In this document: positions 26,028 to 34,750 of the stretch, piece by piece
Position numbering within the stretch: the stretch's first letter is position 1
Layout of the letters: each line of letters begins with the position of its first letter
NCBI GenBank assembly: GCA_958296195.1
Contig: OY282455.1
Coordinates: forward strand, 682,001-746,000
DNA: 64,000 nucleotides
From: an uncultured Pseudomonadales bacterium
GTDB taxonomy: Bacteria; Pseudomonadota; Gammaproteobacteria; Pseudomonadales; Azotimanducaceae
Direction of reading: 5' to 3'
Translations under genes and position numbers: made by a program
Notes under the pieces: model-generated
Seen by the model: the letters and a program-made list of their open reading frames with translations, nothing else
Database searches by the model: none
What the model was told of the DNA's origin: nothing

Positions 26028-27506
26028 ATGGGCAAGGTGGCCATCGACTGGAAGCAATATGACGCCACCGCTAGCTGGGATGAGTTGGTCACCCCCGCGG
26101 GCAGGGCGCGTTCCGGCGCCGGCCCGCTGCTGCGGGTGCTGTCCCGCCTGACCGATGCTGAACTGACGGAGCGCCAAGCGGCAGCCGAACTGGCCATCCG
26201 CTCCATGGGCATCACCTTCACCGTTTACAGCGGCGAGGACGCGTCGGGCATCGACCGGGCCTGGCCGTTTGACATAGTGCCGCGCTTGATTAGAAAGCGC
26301 GAGTGGGACCGCATCTCCCGCGGCCTAAAGCAAAGAGTGCGGGCGCTGAACGCCTTCATTGATGACGTTTACCACGGTCAGCGGGCGCTTCGGGACGGCG
26401 TGGTTCCCGCCCGCTACGTCAGGAAGTCCAAGGAGTTTCGGCAGCGCTGCGTAGGCATTGATCCGCCACACGGCGTCTGGGCGCATGTCTGCGGCACCGA
26501 CTTGGTGCGCGACCGCGACGGCGCTCTTTATGTGCTCGAAGATAACCTGCGGGTGCCTTCCGGCGTTTCCTACATGTTGGAGAACCGCGCCATCATGAAG
26601 CGGGTTTTTCCGGAACTGTTCGACGACTACGTCATTCATCCTGTGGATGACTATCCGCAAAGGCTCGCCGCCTGCCTGCGCTCCTTGGCGCCGCAGTCGC
26701 GCAGTTCGCCTAGAGTGGTCGTGCTCACGCCGGGCATCCACAACTCCGCCTATTTCGAGCACACCTACTTGGCGTCCGTCATGGGGGCGGACTTGGTGGA
26801 GGGCACCGACCTGACGGTGGGCAAGGACGACTGCGTTTACATGAAGACCATCGCCGGCCGGGTTCGGGTGGATGTGATTTACCGGCGCATCGACGACCTG
26901 TTCCTGGACCCGAGCGTCTTCAACCCGAACTCCATGCTGGGCGTACCCGGCCTGATGCGAGCTTGGCAGGCCGGCAAAGTAGCCTTGGCCAACGCCCCCG
27001 GCTGCGGCGTGGCGGACGACAAGGTGATCTACACCTTCGTGCCCGACTTAGTGCGCTACTTCTTGAACGAGGAGCCCATTCTCGCCAACGTGCCCTCCTA
27101 CCGCTGCGTGGAGAAGGAAAGCCGCGACTACGTGCTCGACAACCTGGATAAACTGGTAGTCAAGCCGGCCAACGAATCCGGCGGCTACGGCATGTTGATG
27201 GGCCCGGGCGCGTGCGCCAAGGAGCGCACCGCCTTCGCCCGGGCGGTGCGGGCCAATCCGCGCAACTACATGGCTCAGCCCATGCTCACCCTGTCTTCTG
27301 CGCCAACTCTGGTTGGCCCGCCGGGCAGCGACCAACGGATGCAGCCCCGGCATCTCGACCTGCGACCGTTCATACTCTCCGGCGCGGAAACCTATGTGAC
27401 CATGGGCGGCCTGACCCGCGTGGCGATGAAGAAAGGCTCCATGGTGGTCAACTCCTCCCAGGGCGGCGGCAGCAAGGACACTTGGGTGGTGGATCTGGAC
27501 CCATGA
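26028..27506 (+). CDS. circularly permuted type 2 ATP-grasp protein
   Basis: About 492 residues of the CP_ATPgrasp_2 (DUF404/DUF407) family, with features such as FTVYSGEDASGIDRAWPFD, LYVLEDNLRVPSGVSYMLENR and a Gly-rich KPANESGGYGMLMGPGA. Family members are presumed peptide-forming ligases in a widespread conserved operon; the product is not established. ATG 26028 has GGGGAGG before it. The next gene is the alpha-E partner. The transglutaminase-like and proteasome-like genes often found next in this operon are absent here. Confidence 0.93.
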   Translation: MGKVAIDWKQYDATASWDELVTPAGRARSGAGPLLRVLSRLTDAELTERQAAAELAIRSMGITFTVYSGEDASGIDRAWPFDIVPRLIRKREWDRISRGLKQRVRALNAFIDDVYHGQRALRDGVVPARYVRKSKEFRQRCVGIDPPHGVWAHVCGTDLVRDRDGALYVLEDNLRVPSGVSYMLENRAIMKRVFPELFDDYVIHPVDDYPQRLAACLRSLAPQSRSSPRVVVLTPGIHNSAYFEHTYLASVMGADLVEGTDLTVGKDDCVYMKTIAGRVRVDVIYRRIDDLFLDPSVFNPNSMLGVPGLMRAWQAGKVALANAPGCGVADDKVIYTFVPDLVRYFLNEEPILANVPSYRCVEKESRDYVLDNLDKLVVKPANESGGYGMLMGPGACAKERTAFARAVRANPRNYMAQPMLTLSSAPTLVGPPGSDQRMQPRHLDLRPFILSGAETYVTMGGLTRVAMKKGSMVVNSSQGGGSKDTWVVDLDP

Positions 27507-27552
27507 ACGGGATGCACGACCGCTGCCGCGTCGCCCCCACGGCGGGTCGCCA

Positions 27553-28491
27553 ATGAAGCACAGCCTACTTTCCAGCGCCGCGGAGCGCCTTTACTGGCTG
27601 GGCCGTTATATCGAGCGAGCCGAAAACACCGCTCGCCTCATCATGGTGAACGCCGGCCTGTTGATGGAAATGCCGGCGCGCCTGCCGTTGGGCTGGCGCC
27701 CGCTGATCGACATCACCGACACGGCAAAACGGTTCGACTCCCTCTACGCCGAAGCGACCGAGCGCAACGTCTGCCGCTTCCTCACCTGCGACAGCCGCCA
27801 CTCCTCCGCCATCACCAACGCCCTCGCCGCCGCTCGGGAGAACGCCCGAACGGTGCGCGAAACCATGCCCAGAGTCACCTTCGAGTACATCAACGACCTG
27901 CACGACTTCGCCCACTCGGAATTAACGCCAAACCCGTCCAGAGTGAAGCGTCGCGCCGCCTTGAACGGCCTGTCCCTGCGGGTGCAGCGCCTTGAGGGGT
28001 TTCTCTCCCAAAACATGCTGCATGACGCCCCTTGGCAGTTCCTGCGGCTGGGCAACCACATTGAGCGGGCCGACATGACCACCCGCATCATAGACGTGCG
28101 CACCGCGGACCTGCTGCCGCCGGGCCACGGTCTCGCGCCGTTTCAGGAAATCCAGTGGCGCAGCGTGCTCATCTCGCTCTTCGCCCGGCAGTCCTACCAC
28201 GCCACAATAAGCGCCGTGGTGCAACGTCCGCTAGTGCTCGAATTCCTGCTGTCCAACCTCGACTTGCCGCGCTCCTACGCCTACTGCCTAGAGGCCATCC
28301 GCCGCGGCATCCGTTCGCTGCCCCGCAACAGCAAGTCGCTAGGCGCCTGCAATCGGGCACTGCATGACTTGCAGGCCGCAAACGTTGGGGAGCTGGAGGG
28401 CGCAACCCTGCATCGCTTCATCGACAACTGCCAAACCCGCCTCGGCGAACTGCACACCGCCATGCAGGAGACTTGGTTCAGGGGCGGCTGA
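27553..28491 (+). CDS. alpha-E domain protein (DUF403)
   Basis: A 312-residue all-helical protein starting LLSSAAERLYWLGRYIERAENTARLI, the signature of the alpha-E family that always accompanies the ATP-grasp protein above. The second half repeats the helix pattern (FLRLGNHIERADMTTRIID). Its role is unknown; it probably forms a complex with the ATP-grasp protein. It follows by 46 bp on the same strand. Confidence 0.93.
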   Translation: MKHSLLSSAAERLYWLGRYIERAENTARLIMVNAGLLMEMPARLPLGWRPLIDITDTAKRFDSLYAEATERNVCRFLTCDSRHSSAITNALAAARENARTVRETMPRVTFEYINDLHDFAHSELTPNPSRVKRRAALNGLSLRVQRLEGFLSQNMLHDAPWQFLRLGNHIERADMTTRIIDVRTADLLPPGHGLAPFQEIQWRSVLISLFARQSYHATISAVVQRPLVLEFLLSNLDLPRSYAYCLEAIRRGIRSLPRNSKSLGACNRALHDLQAANVGELEGATLHRFIDNCQTRLGELHTAMQETWFRGG

Positions 28492-28505
28492 GTGCCCTTG
28501 CGCAC

Positions 28506-29714
28506 CTATTCCATTGTTGAGCGTATTGCCCCTGCTAACTGTGCTGCTAGAACAGGAGGCACGGCATTGCCCACTTGGGTAAACTGCCTCGCCGTGGGGC
28601 CTAAAAACCGATAGTCATCAGGAAATGACTGCAAACGGGCGCATTCACGAACGCTAAGAGTTCGCGGTATCTCCGGATGCAAATGAGACCGGCCGCCGCC
28701 CCCCGAACCACCAGCAATGACTGTCTTCGCCGGTTGCGATGGATCAAGCCTATCAACCCTGCCTAGGTGGTCCCTAGCGCCATAGTCCAATTTCATGTAA
28801 CGGGCGACCGAACCGGCTTTGTGTTTACGAGTTTCATTGTTGGGAGCGGTAGGCACCCCGTTCGGCAGTACGGCGCCACAGCCTATGGGGTGAAGTTTGA
28901 GCTCCGGCAGGCGTACCTGCCTACCCAATCGGCTGCCGATTACGAACAACCTGTTACGGTGTTGCGGCACACAAAAGTCCGCCGCATCCAAAACTTCCGG
29001 GCCAACAATGTCATATCCAGCCGCGGCTAACCTCTTTACGGCTGAAAACAGGCGAGAACCTCCGTCTATGTCTCTTAAACCAGGAACGTTTTCTATGACA
29101 AAAATGGCTGGGCGAAACTCGACTACCAATTCAACGTAGTCAAACAACAACCCACCGTTCTGCCCATGAGCAAATCCAACACGCTTGAAGTTCCTCCCGG
29201 ATCTAGAGTAACGTTGGTTCGCTGCAATCGAAAACGGCTGGCAAGGCGGCCCTCCAATAAACACCCCGTCGAATGGCGCTGCGATCCTTTCTCCCAAGAT
29301 CGTTATTACATCTTCGACTTCTGAAATATCCCCGGCATGGGAAGGTGGCCCAAAAACATCCCATTGCGGGCGGTTGCAGCGCAGTGTACTACAAAAAAGT
29401 TCATTGATTTCAAACGCACCTAGATGCTCGAAGCCAGCAGCCTCGAACCCCAAATCCATGCCGCCGCAACCAGTAAAGAAACTGACAAAGGGAATGCCGC
29501 AGAGGCTTTGACGAAATTGCTCCAACTCACAAGCCGGAGCCCCCGACCACAGCAGTTCGTCGCTGCGCTCATACCTCAAGTCATCGTAGGTAAGCCCATT
29601 CCGCTCAAGCACCGCGCTTAAGTGGTCTGGGCCGTTCGCAGCATCTGCAATTAGCCGCGTCTGCAATTCGAGGCGATCGCCAACCACAGATTTTTCACAT
29701 TTCAAGCTAGGCAT
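28506..29714 (-). CDS. DNA (cytosine-5-)-methyltransferase
   Basis: A 402-residue C5 methyltransferase with all key motifs: I FFTGCGGMDLGFEAAGF, IV GGPPCQPFS with the catalytic Cys, VI VIENVPG, VIII QHRNRLFVIG, and IX/X RLQSFPDDY with QVGNAVPP. The target-recognition region between VIII and IX is short (about 90 residues), so the recognised site cannot be guessed. Its ATG overlaps the stop of a frameshifted upstream gene, which would fit a restriction-modification pair. It converges on the alpha-E gene with a 14-bp gap and has lower GC than its neighbours, suggesting transfer. Confidence 0.95.
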   Translation of the reverse strand: MPSLKCEKSVVGDRLELQTRLIADAANGPDHLSAVLERNGLTYDDLRYERSDELLWSGAPACELEQFRQSLCGIPFVSFFTGCGGMDLGFEAAGFEHLGAFEINELFCSTLRCNRPQWDVFGPPSHAGDISEVEDVITILGERIAAPFDGVFIGGPPCQPFSIAANQRYSRSGRNFKRVGFAHGQNGGLLFDYVELVVEFRPAIFVIENVPGLRDIDGGSRLFSAVKRLAAAGYDIVGPEVLDAADFCVPQHRNRLFVIGSRLGRQVRLPELKLHPIGCGAVLPNGVPTAPNNETRKHKAGSVARYMKLDYGARDHLGRVDRLDPSQPAKTVIAGGSGGGGRSHLHPEIPRTLSVRECARLQSFPDDYRFLGPTARQFTQVGNAVPPVLAAQLAGAIRSTME

Positions 29715-30196
29715 TGGTAGTCTGTCTTATCCTTTGCTTGGCCATGTCATATACCTCGCGCACCTCATCAATGCCCGAAAAGCCCGACCTGCCACGCTTT
29801 CTTAACCAGGCATCGTAGTACCGATGAACTCCACAATGGCAGGTTGGCTACAGCTGTTGGCACAGACCGTTCGCCCTCCTCATACACGAGCAGGGCGCAT
29901 TTCAGGATGCGTGAGTAATTTCGCCAAGGTAGCGAATATTTTTTCGGCAAGAAAGGAAGTCCGGTTTCGGACTGGGCAATGCGTCTGTCCAACGATTTCA
30001 AGTCATGCTGCAACGCCAAGCGAGCGAGCACCTTCAGATTGTCAAACTGAAAGTAGTCCAGCCGGCCTCGATCCCAACGCCACATGGAGCTATTCCGTTG
30101 GTTTTGGGGAAAAATAGCACAGCGGCCTGCCCATTCCAACAGGCTGGTCGTAATTCTGTAGGCGGCGCGTAGCCTGTATGACCTTAGAGAACACAA
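29707..30196 (-). pseudogene. frameshifted gene upstream of the methyltransferase, possible restriction-enzyme remnant
   Basis: The open part (30196-29768) encodes 142 residues including RWDRGRLDYFQFDNLKVLAR and LPWRNYSRILKCALLVYEEG, a coherent folded-protein segment. In the +1 frame the DNA then continues HRYYDAWLRKRGRSGFSG to a stop at 29707 that overlaps the methyltransferase ATG by 8 bp. That overlap and the protein-like C-terminus argue that a single-base frameshift, between about 29850 and 29775, broke one gene. At ~160 residues it would also be short for a nuclease. I infer a restriction partner only from position; no catalytic motif is visible. Confidence 0.6.
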
Positions 30197-30376
30197 AGCG
30201 TCCCCTCTTTAGGGTTCTGTCGGTTTTTGTGTCTAGGGGGTGGTTGAAATTCGGCGCGTTGGGACGGGCGCGCGGGGGAGTCGGATGTCGCGGCGGCTAG
30301 CGGGTCCAACCCCCGTGCCCACCCGACGTGGCTTCCCGCCGCAGAAAAAGCCCCGGCGCCATGCTACACTCCGACC

Positions 30377-30904
30377 ATGAATCGCAGCGCTTTGGCTTTG
30401 GCTCTTTGTTTTGGGGCTTGCGCCGCTCAAGCCGGCGGGATCGACCTCGTTGGTGCTTGGACACTGAATGTGGAGCGCACGGAGGCGGTGCAGCCGGACA
30501 ACTCGACCTCCTCTTGGTGGGAGGGCCTTGGCGGGCGGTTCAGCACCAGCGTGACGGTGGGCGGCATTCCGGTTCCGACCGGCGGGCGGAACCCCCAGGA
30601 GCAGATCGGTGAACCCGGCAGCCCGCAAATGCTGCGCTGCCGGTCCTTCACCATCGAGCAGCTTGAAGACAGCTTGCTGCTTACCTACGAAAGCGTTGGC
30701 AGCGAAGTCATCAAGCCCGGCCCCTACCGGGGCATGCGCAGCCAATGGAACAGCCGCAAGCTCACCTCCAACTACGAGTCCACCACCCGCAAGGTCAAGC
30801 GCACGCTGGAGGTTGGCAAGGACGGGCGGCTGCTGATGTCCGTCACCATCAACCCCCGCAAGGGGAAGACAAGGCGGTTCAAAAGGATTTTCGACCGCGC
30901 TTGA
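30377..30904 (+). CDS. exported protein of unknown function
   Basis: A 175-residue protein with a signal peptide (MNRSALALALCFGACAAQA) and a mature part beginning GGIDLVGAWTLNVERT, like the first strand of lipocalin-like or TIGR03067-like beta-barrels; the likeness is weak. The C-terminal third is very basic (RKVKRTLEVG, RKGKTRRFKRIF). A TACACT hexamer seven bases before the ATG would make its mRNA nearly leaderless. It stands alone between the methyltransferase block and the LPS block. Confidence 0.75.
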   Translation: MNRSALALALCFGACAAQAGGIDLVGAWTLNVERTEAVQPDNSTSSWWEGLGGRFSTSVTVGGIPVPTGGRNPQEQIGEPGSPQMLRCRSFTIEQLEDSLLLTYESVGSEVIKPGPYRGMRSQWNSRKLTSNYESTTRKVKRTLEVGKDGRLLMSVTINPRKGKTRRFKRIFDRA

Positions 30905-30988
30905 GCCTACCGGCGCCTAAGTGCAACTCCTCGAACACAGCCTGCCGATGGATGCGTCCACCAGTGTGGCGATTGCAGGGCTAGGCCA

Positions 30989-32530
30989 GTGAACGCCAGC
31001 TTTTTCCGGCACGACATACTCGCATTTAGCATCCTGCTGAGCTTGGTGTTCTCCGCATGTGCGCTCCTGGGCGACCCTTTGTTGAACGCGGACGGCATAC
31101 TCTATTTGCGCACCGCACAGGCCTTTCTTACGGATGGCGTTGCGGCGGCCTTCGACCTCTACGAGTGGCCTTGGTACTCCATCGCAATCGGTCTGTTCCA
31201 CGATTTCAGCGGGATTCCTCTGCACTGGGCGGCGCATGTCATCAATGCCGCCCTGGCCAGCTTGATGGTGGTGGGCTTTGCATCCCTCTGTCGGGAGGCG
31301 GGCGGCGACAGGCTGACTGTTGCATTCGCAGCAATGTTGATTTTGGCCCACCCGGAGTTAAACGAGTATCGCAGCTTCGTAGTCAGGGATTTCGGCTTTT
31401 GGGCCTTTAGCCTATGCTCACTGCTCGCGTTGATGAGATACGCCCGGAGCGGGCGCTACAAGGACGTGTTCCTATGGAGCGGCTGCATCCTGGCGGCATT
31501 TTCGTTTCGCACTGAAACGTTGTTTTTGGCGCTGGCTGGGCCATTGTCCTTGTTCGCATCAAAAGCACCCTGGCAGAGACGTTTTGCAGCTTACCTAAAA
31601 CTCAACACCGCCCTGCTCGCGCTGATTCCCTTAGGGGCAGCTTACCTTTTTGCGTATCCAGACATTCTGGAGCGTTTCGCAACAACCTCTATGTACCAGA
31701 AGTGGGCCTACCCGTTGTTGGAAATGAAAAACGAGCTATGGCGCGCCTCGGTGGAACTTGGCGAAATTGTGCTGACCGAGCACTCTGAGGACCGGCACCT
31801 GCTGTTTCTGCTTTCCGGCTTGGCGGCCATCGTGGCCACGGAACTGCTTTCCGCCCTCGGCCTGCCGGTTGCCGCCCTTCTAACCTACGGCTGGTGGAAG
31901 TTGCACAGCAGCCCGCCTCCGCACATCAGGTGGCCCGTCCTGTTCTACGCCGGCGCCAGCCTGGTTTATCTGAGCGCATTTGTTCTGTTTCATCGGTTTC
32001 TGCAAGGCCGGCATCCCATGCTGTTGGCGCTGCTGATGATGTTGCCGGCACCGTTTTTCCTACGGCAAATTTACTCCAAGGCCATGCGCCTGCATAGACA
32101 AAGAATCTTCTTCTTCGCACTTGCCTTCGTTCTAAGCGCCTCCCTGGTAGATGGCTTTGTCAGCTTCGGCCACTCAAAGCGGCATCTGGTTGAGGCGCTG
32201 GCGTGGATGGAGGTGAATGTCGGCAGCGATGAGCCTGTCCGAACGAACAGCCAGAAACTTGCGTTTCACGGCGGCCGGCCCGTGGACTGGGATGAGGTTC
32301 TGTTTTTTGAGAGAGAGGGGGAAAGGGCCATAGGTGCGTTGCCGGCCGCCGGCGGCTATTGGCTAATGGAAGTCGGTCATGATGAACCTGCACTGGAGAA
32401 GGCTCTCAACAACAAGGCAATGCGGGGCGAACTGTTGGAACTATCGCGCTTTGCGAATTCGCAAGGGGATGGCGTCGTGGTCTATCGAGAGGCGAAAGAT
32501 ATCCCATTCGGAAGCCGCGTGAATGGTTGA
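30989..32530 (+). CDS. GT-C-like polytopic membrane glycosyltransferase
   Basis: A 513-residue membrane protein with about ten hydrophobic segments. The first extracytoplasmic loop has NADGILYLRTAQAFL, the Asp-containing motif of GT-C glycosyltransferases that use polyprenyl-phosphate sugars, and the C-terminal ~90 residues are soluble. It converges on the LPS core kinase gene with a 38-bp gap, so it may add a sugar to LPS or another envelope glycan, but acceptor and donor are unknown. GTG start at 30989. Confidence 0.75.
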   Translation: MNASFFRHDILAFSILLSLVFSACALLGDPLLNADGILYLRTAQAFLTDGVAAAFDLYEWPWYSIAIGLFHDFSGIPLHWAAHVINAALASLMVVGFASLCREAGGDRLTVAFAAMLILAHPELNEYRSFVVRDFGFWAFSLCSLLALMRYARSGRYKDVFLWSGCILAAFSFRTETLFLALAGPLSLFASKAPWQRRFAAYLKLNTALLALIPLGAAYLFAYPDILERFATTSMYQKWAYPLLEMKNELWRASVELGEIVLTEHSEDRHLLFLLSGLAAIVATELLSALGLPVAALLTYGWWKLHSSPPPHIRWPVLFYAGASLVYLSAFVLFHRFLQGRHPMLLALLMMLPAPFFLRQIYSKAMRLHRQRIFFFALAFVLSASLVDGFVSFGHSKRHLVEALAWMEVNVGSDEPVRTNSQKLAFHGGRPVDWDEVLFFEREGERAIGALPAAGGYWLMEVGHDEPALEKALNNKAMRGELLELSRFANSQGDGVVVYREAKDIPFGSRVNG

Positions 32531-32568
32531 ATGTGGGGTTTTGCAAAACGCCTTTGTTATCGCCGCAG

Positions 32569-34734
32569 TTACCCCTCGACGTCAAGCAATCCCGCTTCCA
32601 CAAATTTGGCTTCAGCGTCCAAACGCAGCACCCCGTCAAAGTTGTCCAAAAACCGGCGAATGTCGGCATCCCAGTTGTGGCCAACGCGCAAGCCGTCCAG
32701 ATCGATTAGGTGAACTCGATCGTTGTGGATGAGGAAGTTGGTGGCCTTGGTGTCCCCGTGGACTAGGCCGGCGGCGGCTAGTTGTTGGAGGAGGTTGGCA
32801 ATTTGCTCCAATCGGTCGGGGCGCCAACCGAAGGTGCGGGTTTCCGCGGCCAGATCCAGAGCGCCTAGGTCCCGCATCACCAAATGGCATTCGGCGGTGA
32901 AAGGTCCCCGGCGGCGTTCGATTAGCGCCAGAGGCTCGGCTGTCGGGATCTGCAACAGGTTTAGGACTTGCCCGTTGCGCCAAGCGATGCGCGGCCTAGG
33001 CTTGAACCAGCGGCGGAGGCGGTGGCTCGGGCCTTTGCTGCGGTAACGCTTCACCACCACTGGTTCGCCGGCCAGTTCCAGGCGAAAGACGCTGGCGGAG
33101 TTGCCGTCCTTGATTACTTTGGCGGCGGCCAGCGCACCTTGCAACGCTTGACTTAGGCTGCCGCCGCTCTGCGCAATTTGCTCAGCCCAAGCCCAGTTCC
33201 GCTTGCTTAGGCAGCGGTGCCGCCCGTCGTTGCGGAGGACAAACTCAGTGCAGTTCCGCTCGGTTTTAGGCAGGTAGCGCCTGATGCGGCGGCGTCGCGC
33301 CACCGCCAGCCAACGCTGCACCCGCGCAATCCGGGACGGGTCGGCAAGCCAGCCCCGAGCCTGTTCATAGCAAGCTAGAAGGTCGGAAGTGCGGCCGTCC
33401 GCGTACGGAGGGAACTCCGCTAAGAACGCCGCTAGCGCCTGAAGGCCAGCCCGCTCGGTGGCGGGGCGCAGCGGGGCGACGCCGTCGCCATCGACGATGT
33501 AAACCTCGCCGCGGCTGAAGATGAAATTGTCGAGATGCGCATCTCCGTGGGTGAGGCCCCGCTCATGCAGCTGGGCCAAAGCCCGCACCGCCAAGGCCGC
33601 TTCCGCCGCCGCGTCGGCACCGCCAACCGAGGCAATGGGCCGGCTGTCCGGCAGGTATTCAAACAGCAACGCCCCGCCATCGACCTCCGGCGCCGCCAGT
33701 TCCGCGAGCAGCCGCGGCGTTGGGGCGCCGCTGGCCTGCAATCGTCGCGCACCGCGCCCTTCCCTGGCGCAATGGCGCTGGCCGCCTCGGCCCAAGAACA
33801 ATTTGAGCACCACCTCCCGGCCTCGCCAGCCTGTGGCGGCGGTCAGCCGCCGTCCCGGCAGCCAACGGAAAAGGCGGCGGATGTGGAACGCTTCGCCCCC
33901 GCAAACAAGGGTGACAGGCGGCTGCAATCCATGCCCATGCCGACGACGGGTCGTCTTCTTGCGCAAAGCCTTAGCCCTCCCCTCCACAGAGCGCCACAGG
34001 TCGCCGTCCTTCTGAAAAACTTCCCGTAACGGTCGCCCAGTGTAGATGCGCACAAAGCGCAGCCAAGAGAACCGCGGCAGGTTCAAATGCAGGGTGGAGA
34101 ACAGCAGCGCCGCAAGGTCCCGCTTCCGCCAGAAAGGGGAAATGGGCGTCTGCAGCCGCGCCCGGTGCAGGTCGAGCACCGCCAACTCGACCTCCCCAGC
34201 AGCCCACTTGCGCCGGTCAATGAGCAGATGGCAAATGTAGAGGTCCCGATGCGCCAAGCCGATGCCGTGGAGCTGGCGGACAAACCGCCCCACCGCCACG
34301 ACCAGACGCCGCTTGGCCAAGGGGCTAGGCGGTTCAACGGCCCAGGCATTGGTCAGCGTCTCCAAGCTGTCGAACCCGGCCAGTTCCTCGCACAGCACCA
34401 ATGACCTGCGGCGGGCAAGGCTGCCGCGCTCCACGGCAAAAGCAGCCACCCGCGGGGCGGGAATCGCATACTGGGCCAAGTGCAGGCAGGCCCGGTATTC
34501 ATTTTCCGCGCCCAGCACCGCCTTTTTGCCCACCAAAAAATTCTTGAGGATTTCACCCCAACCCACGCCGAGATGTCTTTTCAGAAAGTAGGCGCGGCCG
34601 CCAATAACCGTGCGCAGGGTGCAACGACCCTGCACTTGCCGATGGATGTCGCCGGCAACCGTCCAAGCCCAATCGAGGAGTTGCTCCTCGGTGAAGTGCT
34701 CGGCGAGCCGGCTGTTTAGGTAAACCTCGGCCAT
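32569..34734 (-). CDS. waaP: triple-domain LPS core kinase (WaaP-like plus two InaA/Kdo-kinase-like domains)
   Basis: One 721-residue frame with three protein-kinase-like domains. Domain 1 (about 1-265) is WaaP/RfaP-like, with LKRHLG for the ATP Lys, AHRDLYICHLL at 161-171 and LDLHRAR near 187. Domain 2 (about 280-480) has VVLKLF near 308, THGDAHLDNF at 395-404 and DGDG at 415. Domain 3 (about 535-721) has VVVKRY, VHGDTKATNF at 658-667 and LIDLDG. In Pseudomonas these activities are separate proteins; here they are fused. They would phosphorylate core heptoses, stabilising the outer membrane. ATG 34734 lies 16 bp after the waaG stop. Confidence 0.88.
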   Translation of the reverse strand: MAEVYLNSRLAEHFTEEQLLDWAWTVAGDIHRQVQGRCTLRTVIGGRAYFLKRHLGVGWGEILKNFLVGKKAVLGAENEYRACLHLAQYAIPAPRVAAFAVERGSLARRRSLVLCEELAGFDSLETLTNAWAVEPPSPLAKRRLVVAVGRFVRQLHGIGLAHRDLYICHLLIDRRKWAAGEVELAVLDLHRARLQTPISPFWRKRDLAALLFSTLHLNLPRFSWLRFVRIYTGRPLREVFQKDGDLWRSVEGRAKALRKKTTRRRHGHGLQPPVTLVCGGEAFHIRRLFRWLPGRRLTAATGWRGREVVLKLFLGRGGQRHCAREGRGARRLQASGAPTPRLLAELAAPEVDGGALLFEYLPDSRPIASVGGADAAAEAALAVRALAQLHERGLTHGDAHLDNFIFSRGEVYIVDGDGVAPLRPATERAGLQALAAFLAEFPPYADGRTSDLLACYEQARGWLADPSRIARVQRWLAVARRRRIRRYLPKTERNCTEFVLRNDGRHRCLSKRNWAWAEQIAQSGGSLSQALQGALAAAKVIKDGNSASVFRLELAGEPVVVKRYRSKGPSHRLRRWFKPRPRIAWRNGQVLNLLQIPTAEPLALIERRRGPFTAECHLVMRDLGALDLAAETRTFGWRPDRLEQIANLLQQLAAAGLVHGDTKATNFLIHNDRVHLIDLDGLRVGHNWDADIRRFLDNFDGVLRLDAEAKFVEAGLLDVEG

Positions 34735-34750
34735 CTTTGCTGCCCCACGG

